Source: Burkholderiaceae bacterium (GTDB lineage: Bacteria; Pseudomonadota; Gammaproteobacteria; Burkholderiales; Burkholderiaceae_C). From it: a stretch of 64,000 bases of DNA. The translations under genes and the position numbers were made by a program. The notes beneath the pieces were generated by a model, which did not search any database, was not told the DNA's origin, and worked only from the letters and a program-made list of their open reading frames with translations. Shown here piece by piece: positions 19,881 through 28,900 of this stretch. Positions within the stretch are counted from its first letter, which is position 1; every line of letters starts with the position of its first letter. Location: the NCBI GenBank assembly GCA_024235955.1, contig JACKLJ010000004.1:186001-250000 (forward strand), given 5' to 3'.

Positions 19881-20779
19881 GCACCCTCGGCGCGAAGCCC
19901 GGCACGCCGGTTGCGGCCTGGCGGTGGGCACAGGCGGTGCTGGTCGTCGGTGCCTTGCTGGCGGGGTGCGGCGGCGGCTCGGGTGATGCAGCCGCGCCGG
20001 CGCCTGAAGAACCCTTTGTCTGGATCGACGACGGCAGCATCCAGGCCTTCGGCGCCGCCAGTACCGTGGAGATGGGATTCGACGGCACGTCGAGCTACCT
20101 CCGCCGGGACGGCCGCATGATCACCCAGGCGGGCATCTTCAAGCCCGACCTCGCCTACATCGGCTTCAGTGGCACGCCCGTGGCCGGACAGACCACGCAG
20201 TGGGTCCGGTACGTGATGCGGGGCGACGGCTACTTCACCACGCAGGCCCAGCACCTGCCGATCATCCTGCGTTTTGCCCAGTACCCTGACCCGCGGGTCA
20301 CGCACCAGGCTCCGACGGCGGTAGAAGGCAAGATGGTGTTCTTCGGCCGCGACGGCCTGCGCGCCTGGGATTGCGCCACGCCGGACGCGGTGGGCATTTA
20401 CTATGAAACGCGCGTGTCTGGTCGCAACGAAGTGCCGGATCTGGGTGCCGTCAAATGCGCCCAGGACCAGCCAGGCCTGAGAGACGGTGTCTGGTACCAG
20501 GTGGAGATCAGTGCGGGAATGCACGGCATTGCCTATACCGTCACGGACGAACAGGGTCTTCCGGTAGCCACCGGGAGCACGGACGATCGCGATTACCCCT
20601 CCAACGACTGGAACCGGGCTTTCCTCGAGCAGGTGGTCGGGAGCGCTCCGGAGGAGCCGTTCCCGCAGCGCTACGCGTCCATGGACAGCAACCATGAGTT
20701 CGCCTTCCTCAGTGCCTTCACCAACAGCGGCAGCGCCTGGTCGCTGACGTTCAAGGGTATTGCCTCGGGCTGGCGCTAA
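19871..20779 (+). CDS. Putative lipoprotein of unknown function
   Basis: About 302 residues with a hydrophobic signal segment and lipobox LLAGC followed by GGGSGD, so probably an outer-membrane or periplasmic lipoprotein. I do not recognise the mature domain. It is rich in beta-strand-like, aromatic segments (FVWIDDGS, TTQWVRYVMRGDGYF, SAWSLTFKGIASGWR), and a polysaccharide-lyase-like or jelly-roll fold is possible but unproven. The start is uncertain: no ATG with a ribosome-binding site is present, and the TTG at 19871, overlapping the nrdJ end by 10 bases, gives a normal-length signal peptide. Confidence 0.6.
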   Translation: MRLSTLGAKPGTPVAAWRWAQAVLVVGALLAGCGGGSGDAAAPAPEEPFVWIDDGSIQAFGAASTVEMGFDGTSSYLRRDGRMITQAGIFKPDLAYIGFSGTPVAGQTTQWVRYVMRGDGYFTTQAQHLPIILRFAQYPDPRVTHQAPTAVEGKMVFFGRDGLRAWDCATPDAVGIYYETRVSGRNEVPDLGAVKCAQDQPGLRDGVWYQVEISAGMHGIAYTVTDEQGLPVATGSTDDRDYPSNDWNRAFLEQVVGSAPEEPFPQRYASMDSNHEFAFLSAFTNSGSAWSLTFKGIASGWR

Positions 20780-20855
20780 CGCCCCATCCATCCACGCGTC
20801 TGTAGACATTGCCGGCATGGGATTGCCGCTGTGTTGTGTCGCCGTCACATTCTGT

Positions 20856-20869
20856 TTGATCGCCATCAA
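20856..20869 (+). promoter_or_regulatory. FNR/ANR-type box upstream of ompW-like gene
   Basis: TTGAT-CGCC-ATCAA is a perfect match to the FNR-family consensus, 106 bases before the ompW-like start. It suggests induction of that gene under low oxygen, as seen for ompW in other proteobacteria. Confidence 0.8.
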
Positions 20870-20974
20870 ACAGACACATGTGGTCCGCGCGGCACGGGGC
20901 CGGGTTGAGCTTTCACAAACAGTTACCTCGACGGAGGCGGTGCAATCGCCCCTGTCATTCATCGAGGAGCTGTC

Positions 20975-21583
20975 ATGAAATCCAAGAAATTCCTGATTTG
21001 CGCAGCCGTGGCTGCCATGTGCGCCGGCCCGGTGCTGGCCCAGACGGCGGCGCCCGCCGAGGGCAAGTTCATGGTGCGCGCACGCGCTGTTCACCTGGAC
21101 AGCGCCAACACCGACGGCACGGGCCTGGACCTGTCGATCAACAACAAATGGCTGCCGGAAGTGGACGTGAGCTACTTCCTGACCAACAACTGGGCCGCCG
21201 AGCTGATTCTGACGGTACCCCAGAAGCAGAGCGTGTACGCCGGCGGCGACAGGATCGGCTCGCTGCGCCACCTGCCGCCGACGCTGCTGGTGCAATACCA
21301 CTTCACCAACTTCAGCGGCTTCAAGCCTTACGTCGGCGCCGGCATCAACTACACGCGCTTCAGTTCGGTGCACCTGCTGGGCGGTGCGGCCGACGTCGAG
21401 CGCAACTCTTTCGGCCCGGCGCTGCAAGTCGGGGTGGACATCCCCGTGGCCAAGAACGTGTACCTGAACCTGGACCTCAAGAAGGTCTGGATCAAGACCA
21501 AGGTGTCTGCGGGCGGCGCTGAACTGGGTACGTTCAAGGTTGATCCGGTGCTGTTCGGCGTGGGCGTGGGCTATCGGTTCTGA
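20975..21583 (+). CDS. ompW: OmpW-family outer membrane protein
   Basis: A 202-residue protein with a clear signal peptide (cleavage after VLAQ at about residue 23) and an eight-stranded barrel pattern. OmpW hallmarks are the N-terminal GKFMVRARAVHL strand, the middle YFLTNNWAAELILTVPQ strand, TLLVQYHF near residue 110, PYVGAGINYTRF, and the terminal aromatic VGVGYRF. OmpW barrels form small hydrophobic channels. GAGGAG lies before the ATG. A perfect FNR-type box upstream and a terminator downstream make it a single-gene unit. Confidence 0.92.
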   Translation: MKSKKFLICAAVAAMCAGPVLAQTAAPAEGKFMVRARAVHLDSANTDGTGLDLSINNKWLPEVDVSYFLTNNWAAELILTVPQKQSVYAGGDRIGSLRHLPPTLLVQYHFTNFSGFKPYVGAGINYTRFSSVHLLGGAADVERNSFGPALQVGVDIPVAKNVYLNLDLKKVWIKTKVSAGGAELGTFKVDPVLFGVGVGYRF

Positions 21584-21603
21584 TCACCAAGGGAAGAGGG
21601 TCT

Positions 21604-21631
21604 GGCGCTGCGGCAACGCGGCGCTTTTTTT
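21604..21631 (+). terminator. Rho-independent terminator after ompW
   Basis: GGCGCTGC and GCGGCGCT can pair around a short GGCAAC-like loop, followed by seven T residues, starting 20 bases after the ompW stop. One mismatch or wobble lies within the stem. Confidence 0.8.
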
Positions 21632-21632
21632 C

Positions 21633-21646
21633 TTGACCCCGGTCAT
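21633..21646 (+). promoter_or_regulatory. Possible DNR/FNR-type box before nnrS
   Basis: TTGAC-CCCG-GTCAT differs at one position from the TTGAC-N4-GTCAA variant used by NO-sensing CRP-family regulators. It lies only about 40 bases before the proposed nnrS ATG, so a class II promoter here would give almost no leader. It may be chance. Confidence 0.3.
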
Positions 21647-21683
21647 CGCCGGGGTCTTGAGGTCGGGCGTACAAACATGCGCC

Positions 21684-23027
21684 ATGACCGATTCAGCCTC
21701 ACCCGCCCGCCCGGCCCACACAATCGCGATCACGTCGGCCGCACCCCAGGCGCCGACACGACCGGCTGGGCCGGCGCCTACCACCGGCCCCTGGCGACTC
21801 GCCACCCTGATGGCGGCGCCGCACCGCCTGGGCTTCTTTCTCGCCATGCTGGTGCTGATGGCCGCCAGCGCCTGGTGGCTGCTGGTGCAGGAGGACCGCA
21901 TTCACGGCTGGTTCGGCCTGGGCTACGCGGTGTCGCCCACGCTCACTCACGCCACGGTGATGGTGCTGGGCTTCATGCCGCTGTTCTTCTCGGGCTTTCT
22001 GTTCACGGCCGGGCCCAGGTGGCTGAACGTGCCGCCGTATGCGACGCGGCTGCTTGTGGGCCCGCTCGGTCTCCAGGCGGTGGGCTGGATGTTCTGGCTG
22101 GCAGGGGCCCATCTGGCCGGGCCGCTGGCCTTGCTGGGGCTGGCGTTGGCCTGCGCGGGGCTGGGCTGGATGTACCTGCTGTTCTGGCGGTTGCTCGGTG
22201 CCAGCCGGGTGAACGACCGCGTGCACGCCACGGCGGTGGGCATCGGCGGTATCGTGGGCACGCTGTGCCTGGCGGGCACCGGGCTGGCCATGCTTCAGGG
22301 CCAGGATCAGTTGGCGCTGGCGCTGGTGCGCACGGCGTTGTGGGGTTTCATCGTCGTCACTTATGTGGCGGTGGCGCACCGCATGATCCCGTTCTTCACC
22401 TCCGGCGTGTTGCCCCTGATCGAGGTCTGGCGACCGTTCTGGGTGCTGTGGCTGATGCTGGGTGCGGCGGCGTTCGAGGTGTTGACGATATGGGTGGATT
22501 TCGCGGCGCCCGGCGCCAGCGCCTGGCCCTTTTGGGCGGTGGCGGTGATCCTGGTGGAGCTGGCGGCTGGCGGCGTGCTGCTGTGGCTGGCGATGGTCTG
22601 GGGCCTGGTGCAAAGCTTGAAGATCCGTCTGCTGGCCATGCTGCACGTGGGTTTCGCATGGCTCGGGGTGGCGCTGCTGTGGAGCGCGGCTTCGCAGACG
22701 CTCTGGCTGGCCACCGGTCGCCCCGTGCTGGGGCTGGGGGCGCTGCACGCGCTGTCGATCGGCTTTCTGGGTTCGATCATGGTCGCCATGGTGACCCGCG
22801 TTTCCTGCGGCCATAGCGGACGGCCCCTGGTCGCCGACAACCTGGTCTGGGTGCTCTTCTGGCTGCTGCAGGTGGCGGCGGGCGTGCGCATGGCCGCCGC
22901 CGTGCAGGGCGCACCTCAGGCCCTTACCGGACTGGCGGCACTGATGTGGACGGCGGTGGTCAGCGTCTGGGCCGTGCGGTACGCTCGCTGGTATGGACGC
23001 CCACGCACCGACGGCAAGCCCGGCTGA
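21684..23027 (+). CDS. nnrS: NnrS family haem-copper membrane protein
   Basis: A 447-residue polytopic membrane protein with about 12 hydrophobic segments. The NnrS pattern is visible in HRLGFFLAMLVLM, LTHATVMVLGFMPLFFSGFLFTAGPRW, AVAHRMIPFFTSGV and the late ALHALSIGFLGSIMVAMVTRVSCGHSGR segment. NnrS proteins are linked to nitric oxide metabolism and tolerance in denitrifiers. I used the ATG at 21684; an upstream in-frame start would run through the terminator. A Pro/Ala-rich cytoplasmic N-terminus precedes TM1. It overlaps the nitroreductase gene by 35 bases. Confidence 0.92.
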   Translation: MTDSASPARPAHTIAITSAAPQAPTRPAGPAPTTGPWRLATLMAAPHRLGFFLAMLVLMAASAWWLLVQEDRIHGWFGLGYAVSPTLTHATVMVLGFMPLFFSGFLFTAGPRWLNVPPYATRLLVGPLGLQAVGWMFWLAGAHLAGPLALLGLALACAGLGWMYLLFWRLLGASRVNDRVHATAVGIGGIVGTLCLAGTGLAMLQGQDQLALALVRTALWGFIVVTYVAVAHRMIPFFTSGVLPLIEVWRPFWVLWLMLGAAAFEVLTIWVDFAAPGASAWPFWAVAVILVELAAGGVLLWLAMVWGLVQSLKIRLLAMLHVGFAWLGVALLWSAASQTLWLATGRPVLGLGALHALSIGFLGSIMVAMVTRVSCGHSGRPLVADNLVWVLFWLLQVAAGVRMAAAVQGAPQALTGLAALMWTAVVSVWAVRYARWYGRPRTDGKPG

Positions 23028-23637
23028 GCCTGCCACCCTGGCCTTTCCCCGCCCGCCCGAGATCGTGGAACTGGCCCAGGCGCTGATCCACACGCGCCAG
23101 ACGTTGCTGCCCAAGCGCCTGTTCGATCCGGGCCCAAACGAATTCCAGACCCGCCAGATCCTGGCGGCGGCGGCTCACGCGCCAGACCACCACGAACTCA
23201 CGCCCTGGCGCTTCGTCGTCGTGCCTGCCGCGGCGCGCGCTGCACTGGGCGAAGCCTTCGCGGCTGCGCTGCACGAGCGCGATGCCCAGGCCACCGACGA
23301 GCAACTGGCCCAGGCACGCGAGAAGGCCCTGCGCGCGCCGCTGGTGCTGCTGGCTGTCGCGCGGCTGCAGGACCAGGACGCCGAGATCGAGCCGCACGAG
23401 CGCATCATCTCGGCCGGCTGCGCCATCCAGAACATGCTGCTGATGGCGCACGCGCTGGGTTTTGGCGCTTCGCTCACCAGCGGCAAGGCGCTGGGGTCAC
23501 GGCCGCTGCGGGCGCTGTTCCGGCTGGGCGAGGACGAACGGGCGCTGTGCTTTGTGAACGTGGGCACGCCCGACCGCGCCAAGCCCATCCGGCCACGCCC
23601 GGCGGTGGAGGAGTTCGTGAGCTACCTGACCGTCTAG
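22993..23637 (+). CDS. Nitroreductase-family flavoprotein
   Basis: A 214-residue FMN-dependent oxidoreductase of the nitroreductase superfamily. The N-terminal basic loop (HTRQTLLPKRLFDPGP), the PDHHELTPWRFVVV segment near residue 64 (FMN binding) and GASLTSGKALGSRPLRALF plus the C-terminal VNVGTPDR box fit a YdjA-like small nitroreductase. The natural substrate cannot be read from sequence. It overlaps the end of nnrS by 35 bases, so the two are probably co-transcribed. Confidence 0.88.
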   Translation: MDAHAPTASPAEPATLAFPRPPEIVELAQALIHTRQTLLPKRLFDPGPNEFQTRQILAAAAHAPDHHELTPWRFVVVPAAARAALGEAFAAALHERDAQATDEQLAQAREKALRAPLVLLAVARLQDQDAEIEPHERIISAGCAIQNMLLMAHALGFGASLTSGKALGSRPLRALFRLGEDERALCFVNVGTPDRAKPIRPRPAVEEFVSYLTV

Positions 23638-23834
23638 AAGCCTTCCAGCAAAGAGAGATTGCTATTGAGAACGAAGCGTCCAGGCGTGGCAGATCCCGAC
23701 TGCGGCGTGCGAACAGGAACGCCATTGGCGCGATTCTTGCGATGCCCGGGAAGGGCAGCGCCGGCCCGCCAGCACCCCGGCGACGGTGGCCGACGCCTGC
23801 CAGTCCGTGAAGCCAAGCCCTTCAAGCGCGAACC

Positions 23835-24593
23835 ATGACCACGACCAACCCTTTCCCCGCGCACCGCTCGGCCCTGGTGCTGTTTTCGGGCGGGCAGGAT
23901 TCGACCACCTGCCTGGCCGACGCGCTGGTTCGCTTCGATAGGGTGGAAACCGTGGGCTTCGACTATGGCCAGCGCCACCGGGTCGAACTGGCGCAGCGCA
24001 GCGTGGTGCTGCGGGCGCTGCGCGCGCGCTTTCCGGTCTGGCGTGGCCGGCTGGGCGAAGACCACATGCTCGACACCGACGTGATCGGTCAGGTCAGCGA
24101 ATGCTCCCTGACGCGCGACACGGCCTTCGCGATGGAATCCACCGGCCTGCCCAACACCTTCGTGCCTGGGCGCAACCTGCTGTTTCTCACGCTGGCCGGC
24201 GCACTGGCGTATCGGCGCGGGCTGGAGGTGATCGTGGCCGGCGTGTGCGAGACCGACTATTCCGGTTATCCGGACTGCCGCGACGACACCATGAAGGCCA
24301 TGCAACTGGCGCTTTCCCTGGGCATGGACCGGCGCATGCGCATCGACACGCCGCTGATGTGGATCGACAAGGCCGCCACCTGGCAGATGGCGCACGACCT
24401 CGGCCAGCAGGGCGATCCCGCGGGCGGCGGCCAGGCACTGGTGGAGCTGATCGTCGAGCACAGCCACACCTGCTACGAGGGCGACCGCACGCAGCGGCAC
24501 GCCTGGGGCTACGGCTGCGGGCGCTGCCCGGCCTGCCAGCTGCGCGCGGCCGGTTGGGCGCGCTGGCGCCAGCAGCCGGCCGGCAGGGACTGA
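23835..24593 (+). CDS. queC: 7-cyano-7-deazaguanine synthase QueC
   Basis: The 252-residue enzyme makes preQ0 from 7-carboxy-7-deazaguanine, ATP and ammonia in queuosine biosynthesis. It has the N-type ATP pyrophosphatase P-loop LFSGGQDSTTCL near residue 17, the VPGRNLLFL segment, and a C-terminal zinc site formed by cysteines in HTCYEG and GCGRCPACQ. Length is slightly above the usual 225-235 residues. Other queuosine genes are not adjacent. The 200 bases before it hold no recognisable gene. Confidence 0.97.
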   Translation: MTTTNPFPAHRSALVLFSGGQDSTTCLADALVRFDRVETVGFDYGQRHRVELAQRSVVLRALRARFPVWRGRLGEDHMLDTDVIGQVSECSLTRDTAFAMESTGLPNTFVPGRNLLFLTLAGALAYRRGLEVIVAGVCETDYSGYPDCRDDTMKAMQLALSLGMDRRMRIDTPLMWIDKAATWQMAHDLGQQGDPAGGGQALVELIVEHSHTCYEGDRTQRHAWGYGCGRCPACQLRAAGWARWRQQPAGRD

Positions 24594-24750
24594 CCCCATC
24601 CGGCGTCACCGTGATCGGCGGCGCGGCTTGATCTGGCGCAAGCCAGCGTCACACGCCGGCAACTTGCGCGCCGCAGCATGATCCAACAATCATCAGGGCA
24701 GGTTGTGATGGCGGCGCTGGCCGCCCGAAGCATTGAAAGGAGCAACAGCG

Positions 24751-25500
24751 ATGCGTTTGCAAGGCAAGAACATGATCGTCACCGGCGGTGCCAGCGGCAT
24801 TGGCCTGGCCACCGTCCGCCGCGGCCTGCAGGAAGGCGCCAACGTGGTGCTGGCCGACATGCCGCAGAGCGAGGGTGCGGCCCTGGCCAAGGAACTGAAC
24901 GGCCAGCCCGGCCGTTGCCTGTTCATCCAGTGCGACGTGACCTCGTCCGCGCAGGTGGACCACATGGTCAGCGAGACGGTGAAGCAACTGGGCAGCGTGG
25001 ACGTGGTGTTCAACAACGCCGGCATCGGCGGGCTGAGCCCGGTGGAAGACCTCACGGACGACGATTACCTGCGCATCATCGACATCAACCTCAACGGCGT
25101 GTTCCGCGTGGCGCGTGCCTCGCTGCGGCAGATGTACCAGCAGGGCTCGGGCAGCCTGATCAATTGCGCCTCCATCCTGGGCACGCTGGGCCAGAGCGGC
25201 ACGGTGGCTTATTCGTCGGCCAAGGGCGGCGTGGTCAACATGACGCGCACGCTCGCCATCGAGGCGGCGCCGCGCGGTGTGCGCGTCAACTCGGTTGGCC
25301 CGGGCTACATCGACACGCCACTGCTCAAGGACCTGCCACCGGAGATGCGCGAAGCACTCGTCAGGCTGCACCCCATCGGCCGGCTCGGCCGCCCCGAGGA
25401 AGTGGCCAACGTCGTGGTGTTCCTGGGCAGCGACGAGGCCAGTTTCGTCACCGGCGCCTACCTGCTGGTGGACGGCGGCTACGCGGCCGGCAAGTCCTGA
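24751..25500 (+). CDS. Short-chain dehydrogenase/reductase (SDR)
   Basis: A 249-residue classical SDR. The Rossmann motif TGGASGIG is near residue 12, NNAG near 89, the catalytic Ser in NCASILG near 140, and the YSSAKGG catalytic Tyr/Lys pair near 153. The C-terminal VDGGYAAG is typical. An acidic residue after the second strand (VVLADMPQ) hints at NAD preference. AAAGGAGC precedes the ATG at 24751, which is preferred over an ATG 18 bases upstream. The substrate is unknown and no pathway partners are adjacent. Confidence 0.9.
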   Translation: MRLQGKNMIVTGGASGIGLATVRRGLQEGANVVLADMPQSEGAALAKELNGQPGRCLFIQCDVTSSAQVDHMVSETVKQLGSVDVVFNNAGIGGLSPVEDLTDDDYLRIIDINLNGVFRVARASLRQMYQQGSGSLINCASILGTLGQSGTVAYSSAKGGVVNMTRTLAIEAAPRGVRVNSVGPGYIDTPLLKDLPPEMREALVRLHPIGRLGRPEEVANVVVFLGSDEASFVTGAYLLVDGGYAAGKS

Positions 25501-25790
25501 TCCAAGCTTCCCGGGCCACCTGGGCAGTTGACGGTTGCGGCGCGTTGCGTCGTCGCATAAGCACGCCTGACGCGGTGGCCCAATCGAGTTCGGCTGAGCG
25601 AATGCCGCCTGCTCCGTGGGTATCGGGCGTATCTTGACGTTTAGAACTGAATGGAGTCGGTGCGGCTCGGGCCATGGGGTGTCGCGCAAGGCCCACGCGG
25701 CGCCTATACCAAACGATGTAGGTGAAACGAGCAATATGTGGATATTTGTGGATGGTTAGCTACACTTTGCAACCTGTGGCCCAACGGACG
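25501..25790. other. Intergenic region before the glycine-rich gene
   Basis: About 290 bases, less GC-rich near 25720-25790, with no recognisable gene. It probably holds the promoter of the following gene. No dispersed-repeat copy is seen here. Confidence 0.5.
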
Positions 25791-26842
25791 ATGGGGTGTA
25801 ACGTGAAACCAAGCAAATTGAAGCTGGCGCAAGTGGCATTTGGCGTGACCGTTTTGGTGGCGCAAGGTGCGGGGGTGGCGCAAGTGGCGGGTCCGGCAGC
25901 ATGTTCAGCCGGTCAGACGGCCACGGATTTCGCCTATACCGCCGCTGCGCAGAGCTTCACGGTGCCCGCGGGAGTGACCCAGTTGTTCATTCAGGTGTTT
26001 GGAGCGCAGGGGGCACGGGCGCTGGCGGGCTTGGCGGCGCGGGCGGCCTGGGTGGCGGCGCGACCGGCACGCTCGCCGTGACGCCGGGCAGCACGCTGCA
26101 AATCAATGTGGGCGGGCAGGCCGGAGCGTTCAACGGTGGTGGAGCAGGTGGCACCAACAACACCTCTGGCGCTGGCGGTGGTGCTACCGACATCCGGACC
26201 GGGGCATTTGCCTTGGGCGACCGGGTGTTGACGGCCGGCGGGGGTGGCGGCGGTGGTGCTGTTGGTGACGTTTTTTTCATTACACCTGGGACTGAGGCTG
26301 GCACCGGAGGCAGCGGTGGAGCGGGTGGTGGCGGGGCAGGCGTCGCGGGGACCGATGTGCCAACCGGGGGGGGCGTGGCAGGTGGTGGACAGGGTGGCAC
26401 CCTGGGGGCCGGTGGTGCCGCAGGGCTCGGTTGCAGCGGATTCCTCGGACAGCCGGGCACCGCAGGTGGCGCTGGCGGCGCCGGTGCGACCATCAACCCA
26501 GGCCAGAACGTGGGTTCAGGCGGGGGTGGTGGTGGTGGCCTTCAAGCCGGCGGCGGCGGCGGCGGCGGATCGGCGGGCACGACGGGTTGCAGCGGCAACG
26601 GGGTTGGCGCTGGCGGTGGTGGCGCCGGTGGCAGTTCGGGTGCGGGAGCTGGCGTGACGGCTTTTTCTGCACTCAACGGGATTCGCGCCGGCGATGGCAC
26701 GGTGCGCATCTGTTATGCGGTAGGTGCCGTATCTACCTCGGTGCAGGCCGTGCCTGCATTGAGTGAACTGGGGTTGTTGCTGGCGGCCCTGGGCATCGGC
26801 GCTGGCGCAGTGGGTGCTCTTCGGCGCGGCAAGCGGCGCTGA
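25791..26842 (+). pseudogene. Glycine-rich exported protein, frameshifted
   Basis: Two overlapping frames together encode one protein. The first (from ATG 25791 or GTG 25803) gives a signal peptide and FTVPAGVTQLFIQVFGAQG. The second continues with a long Gly-rich repeat region (about 26015-26650), then VPALSELGLLLAALGIGAG and a basic GALRRGKRR tail. The end resembles IPTL/PEP-CTERM-like sorting tails: a short Pro-containing motif, one hydrophobic helix, then basic residues. Adding one G to the five-G run at 26009-26013 would join the frames as QGGTGAGG. The gene may be broken, a sequencing error, or phase-variable. The N-terminal segment resembles other glycine-rich extracellular proteins with a beta-sandwich start. 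Confidence 0.65.
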
Positions 26843-26873
26843 GTGGCTTGGCGTACGCTCGGCCTTAGAGAAT

Positions 26874-28685
26874 TCAGGTCAGCGTATAGAGAGGGCCCTG
26901 CTCCCCTGGTAGGCGCTTGAGCCTCCAGTGGCGCTGGTGGAACGCCGCCACGCTGGGCCGGTGGGCGATGGAGACCATCGCGCCGCCGGCGCGTTCGGTG
27001 AGGGCCTTCAGGCGCTGGTAAAGCGCTTCCTCGGCCGGCACGTCGAGCGCGCTGGTGGCCTCGTCGGCCAGCACCCAGGCGGGTTGCTTGAGCAGCACGC
27101 GGGCGATCGCCAGCCGCTGCAGTTCACCGCCGCTCAGCTTCTGCGTCCAGTTGTCGCGCTCGTCCAGCCGCGCGGCCAGGCCGGGCAGCAGGGCGTCTTC
27201 CAGGGCCTGCTTCAGTTCGGCGTCGCCGTAGCGGCTGGCCGGCTCCGGGTAGGCCAAGGCGTCCCGCAGGCTGCCGTCGGGGAAATAGGGGCGCTGCGGG
27301 ATGAACATCACGCTGCCGGGCAGGGCCACATCGCCCTTCGCCCACGGCCAGATGCCGGCCAGCGCGCGGAACAGCGTGCTCTTGCCGCTGCCCGACGGGC
27401 CTTGCAGCAGCGTGTGCTCGCCCGGCGCCACGCTCAGCGCCGCATCTTCCAGCAGCGTCGCACCGGTGGGCAGTTGCAGCGTCAGGCCATTGGCGGTGAG
27501 GGTGTCGGAAGCTCCTGAAGTTGTAGCTGTCTGCGCCCGCTCCAGGCCGGCTGGAGCCTGATTTTGCCTGGAAAGTGCGGCCTCGAAGCTGGTCAGGCGC
27601 TCGGTGGTGGCGCGCCAGCTGGCCAGGCTGTCGTAATTGTCCACGAACCACGAGAGCGCGCCCTGCACGCGGTCGAAGGCGCTGGAGATCTGCATCAGTT
27701 CGCCCAGCTGGATGGCGCCGCTGAAGAAGCGCGGCGCCGCCACGATGAACGGGAACACCACCGCCGCCTGCCCGAACAGGTTGGTGAAGCCCACCAGCTG
27801 CTTCTGCTTGCCGATCAACTGGAGGTAGTTGGCCAGCACGCTGGCGAAGCGCGTGTCGAGGTTGCGCTCCTCCACGGTCTGGCCCTTGTCCAGCGCGATG
27901 GCCTCGCTGTACTCGCGCACCCGCACCAGGTGGTGGCGGAAGTTGGCCTCGCGCCGCTGCTGCTCGAAGTTCAGCCCGATCAGCGGCCGGCCGATGTAGT
28001 GCGTGAGCACGCTGCCCACCGTGCAGTAGAGCACCGCCATCCACACCATGAAGCCGGGGATGGTGAAGCTGCTGCCGCCCAGGCTGAACGAGAAGCTGCC
28101 CGACAGCCCCCACAGGATGCCGACGAAGCTGAGCAGCGTGACCACCGCGTTCAGAAAGCCCATCGACAGCCCCACGGTCTGGCTGGTGAAGATGTTGACG
28201 TCTTCCTGCAGGCGCTGGTCGGGGTTGTCGGGTACGCGCTGGCCGGGCTGCGGCAGGCCGGCCTCGGTGGTGCTTTCCTCGGCCGGGCCGATGTAGCGCG
28301 CCAGCTCCATTCGGTAGAAGGCGTCGTGGCTCAGCCAGCGGTGCATCAGGTCGCGCGTCATCCAGGCGCGCCAGCGCACCTGCAGCAGCTGGGTGAGGTA
28401 GAAGCGGTAGACGGCGATGACGATGAAGATCATCGCCAGCCAGGTGAAGCGCCCGAGCTGCGCCCAGAACACGGTGGCGTTTTTCTGCTGCAGCGCGTCG
28501 TAGAACACGCGGTTCCACTCGTTGATCTGCACCAGCATGTACACGGCGCCCAGGTTGAGCGCGACGATGGCGGCCAGCAGGCCGCGCGCCTTCCACTTCT
28601 CCGCCGAGTTGAAGTAGGGCAGCGACAGGTGCCAGACCTGGCGCAGGAAGCGCCAGACGCGCGCGGTTTTTTCAGACCAGCTCAT
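26874..28685 (-). CDS. SbmA/BacA-like ABC transporter (permease fused to ATPase)
   Basis: A 603-residue half-transporter: six membrane segments in the first 330 residues (ABC_membrane_2 type, with QINEWNRVFYDALQ and the VRWRAWMTRDLMHRWL segment characteristic of SbmA/BacA/YddA proteins), then an ATPase domain. Walker A is GPSGSGKST, the signature is LSGGELQRLAIARVLL and Walker B is WVLADEATSALD. Homologues take up peptides, bleomycin or cobalamin-like compounds. The linker before the ATPase contains QNQAPAGLERAQTATTSG, encoded by an in-frame copy of the dispersed repeat. Substrate unknown. Confidence 0.9.
   Translation of the reverse strand: MSWSEKTARVWRFLRQVWHLSLPYFNSAEKWKARGLLAAIVALNLGAVYMLVQINEWNRVFYDALQQKNATVFWAQLGRFTWLAMIFIVIAVYRFYLTQLLQVRWRAWMTRDLMHRWLSHDAFYRMELARYIGPAEESTTEAGLPQPGQRVPDNPDQRLQEDVNIFTSQTVGLSMGFLNAVVTLLSFVGILWGLSGSFSFSLGGSSFTIPGFMVWMAVLYCTVGSVLTHYIGRPLIGLNFEQQRREANFRHHLVRVREYSEAIALDKGQTVEERNLDTRFASVLANYLQLIGKQKQLVGFTNLFGQAAVVFPFIVAAPRFFSGAIQLGELMQISSAFDRVQGALSWFVDNYDSLASWRATTERLTSFEAALSRQNQAPAGLERAQTATTSGASDTLTANGLTLQLPTGATLLEDAALSVAPGEHTLLQGPSGSGKSTLFRALAGIWPWAKGDVALPGSVMFIPQRPYFPDGSLRDALAYPEPASRYGDAELKQALEDALLPGLAARLDERDNWTQKLSGGELQRLAIARVLLKQPAWVLADEATSALDVPAEEALYQRLKALTERAGGAMVSIAHRPSVAAFHQRHWRLKRLPGEQGPLYTLT
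27511..27570 (+). repeat. Dispersed REP-like repeat, copy 3 (inside ABC transporter gene)
   Basis: GCTCCTGAAGTTGTAGCTGT continues as CTGCGCCCGC and then GGCTGGAGCCTGATTTTG, a full copy of the family on the strand opposite the gene. It adds about 20 residues to the permease-ATPase linker without breaking the frame. Confidence 0.85.
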
Positions 28686-28900
28686 GCAATGCGGCTTTCT
28701 GGTTGATGCGGGAAAGACGCCATGCTAGCCGCGCCAGAGTGAGACGGGGCTTAGAACAGCCCCATGCGGCTTTGGCTGACGGACATCGCTGCGCGCAGCG
28801 CCTACACTGCGCCAAATGACAAAAACATGACCGTTTCGTGACAAACCCGGCGCAGGGGCTGCGGCTGGCTTGTCCGCGCGCGAGAGAGGAAAACAACAAC

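Noticed and set aside
25987..26766. Several open frames in the glycine-rich region on both strands
   Set aside because: They are by-products of a GGN-rich repeat read in other frames; only the frame ending in the hydrophobic sorting-like tail makes sense.
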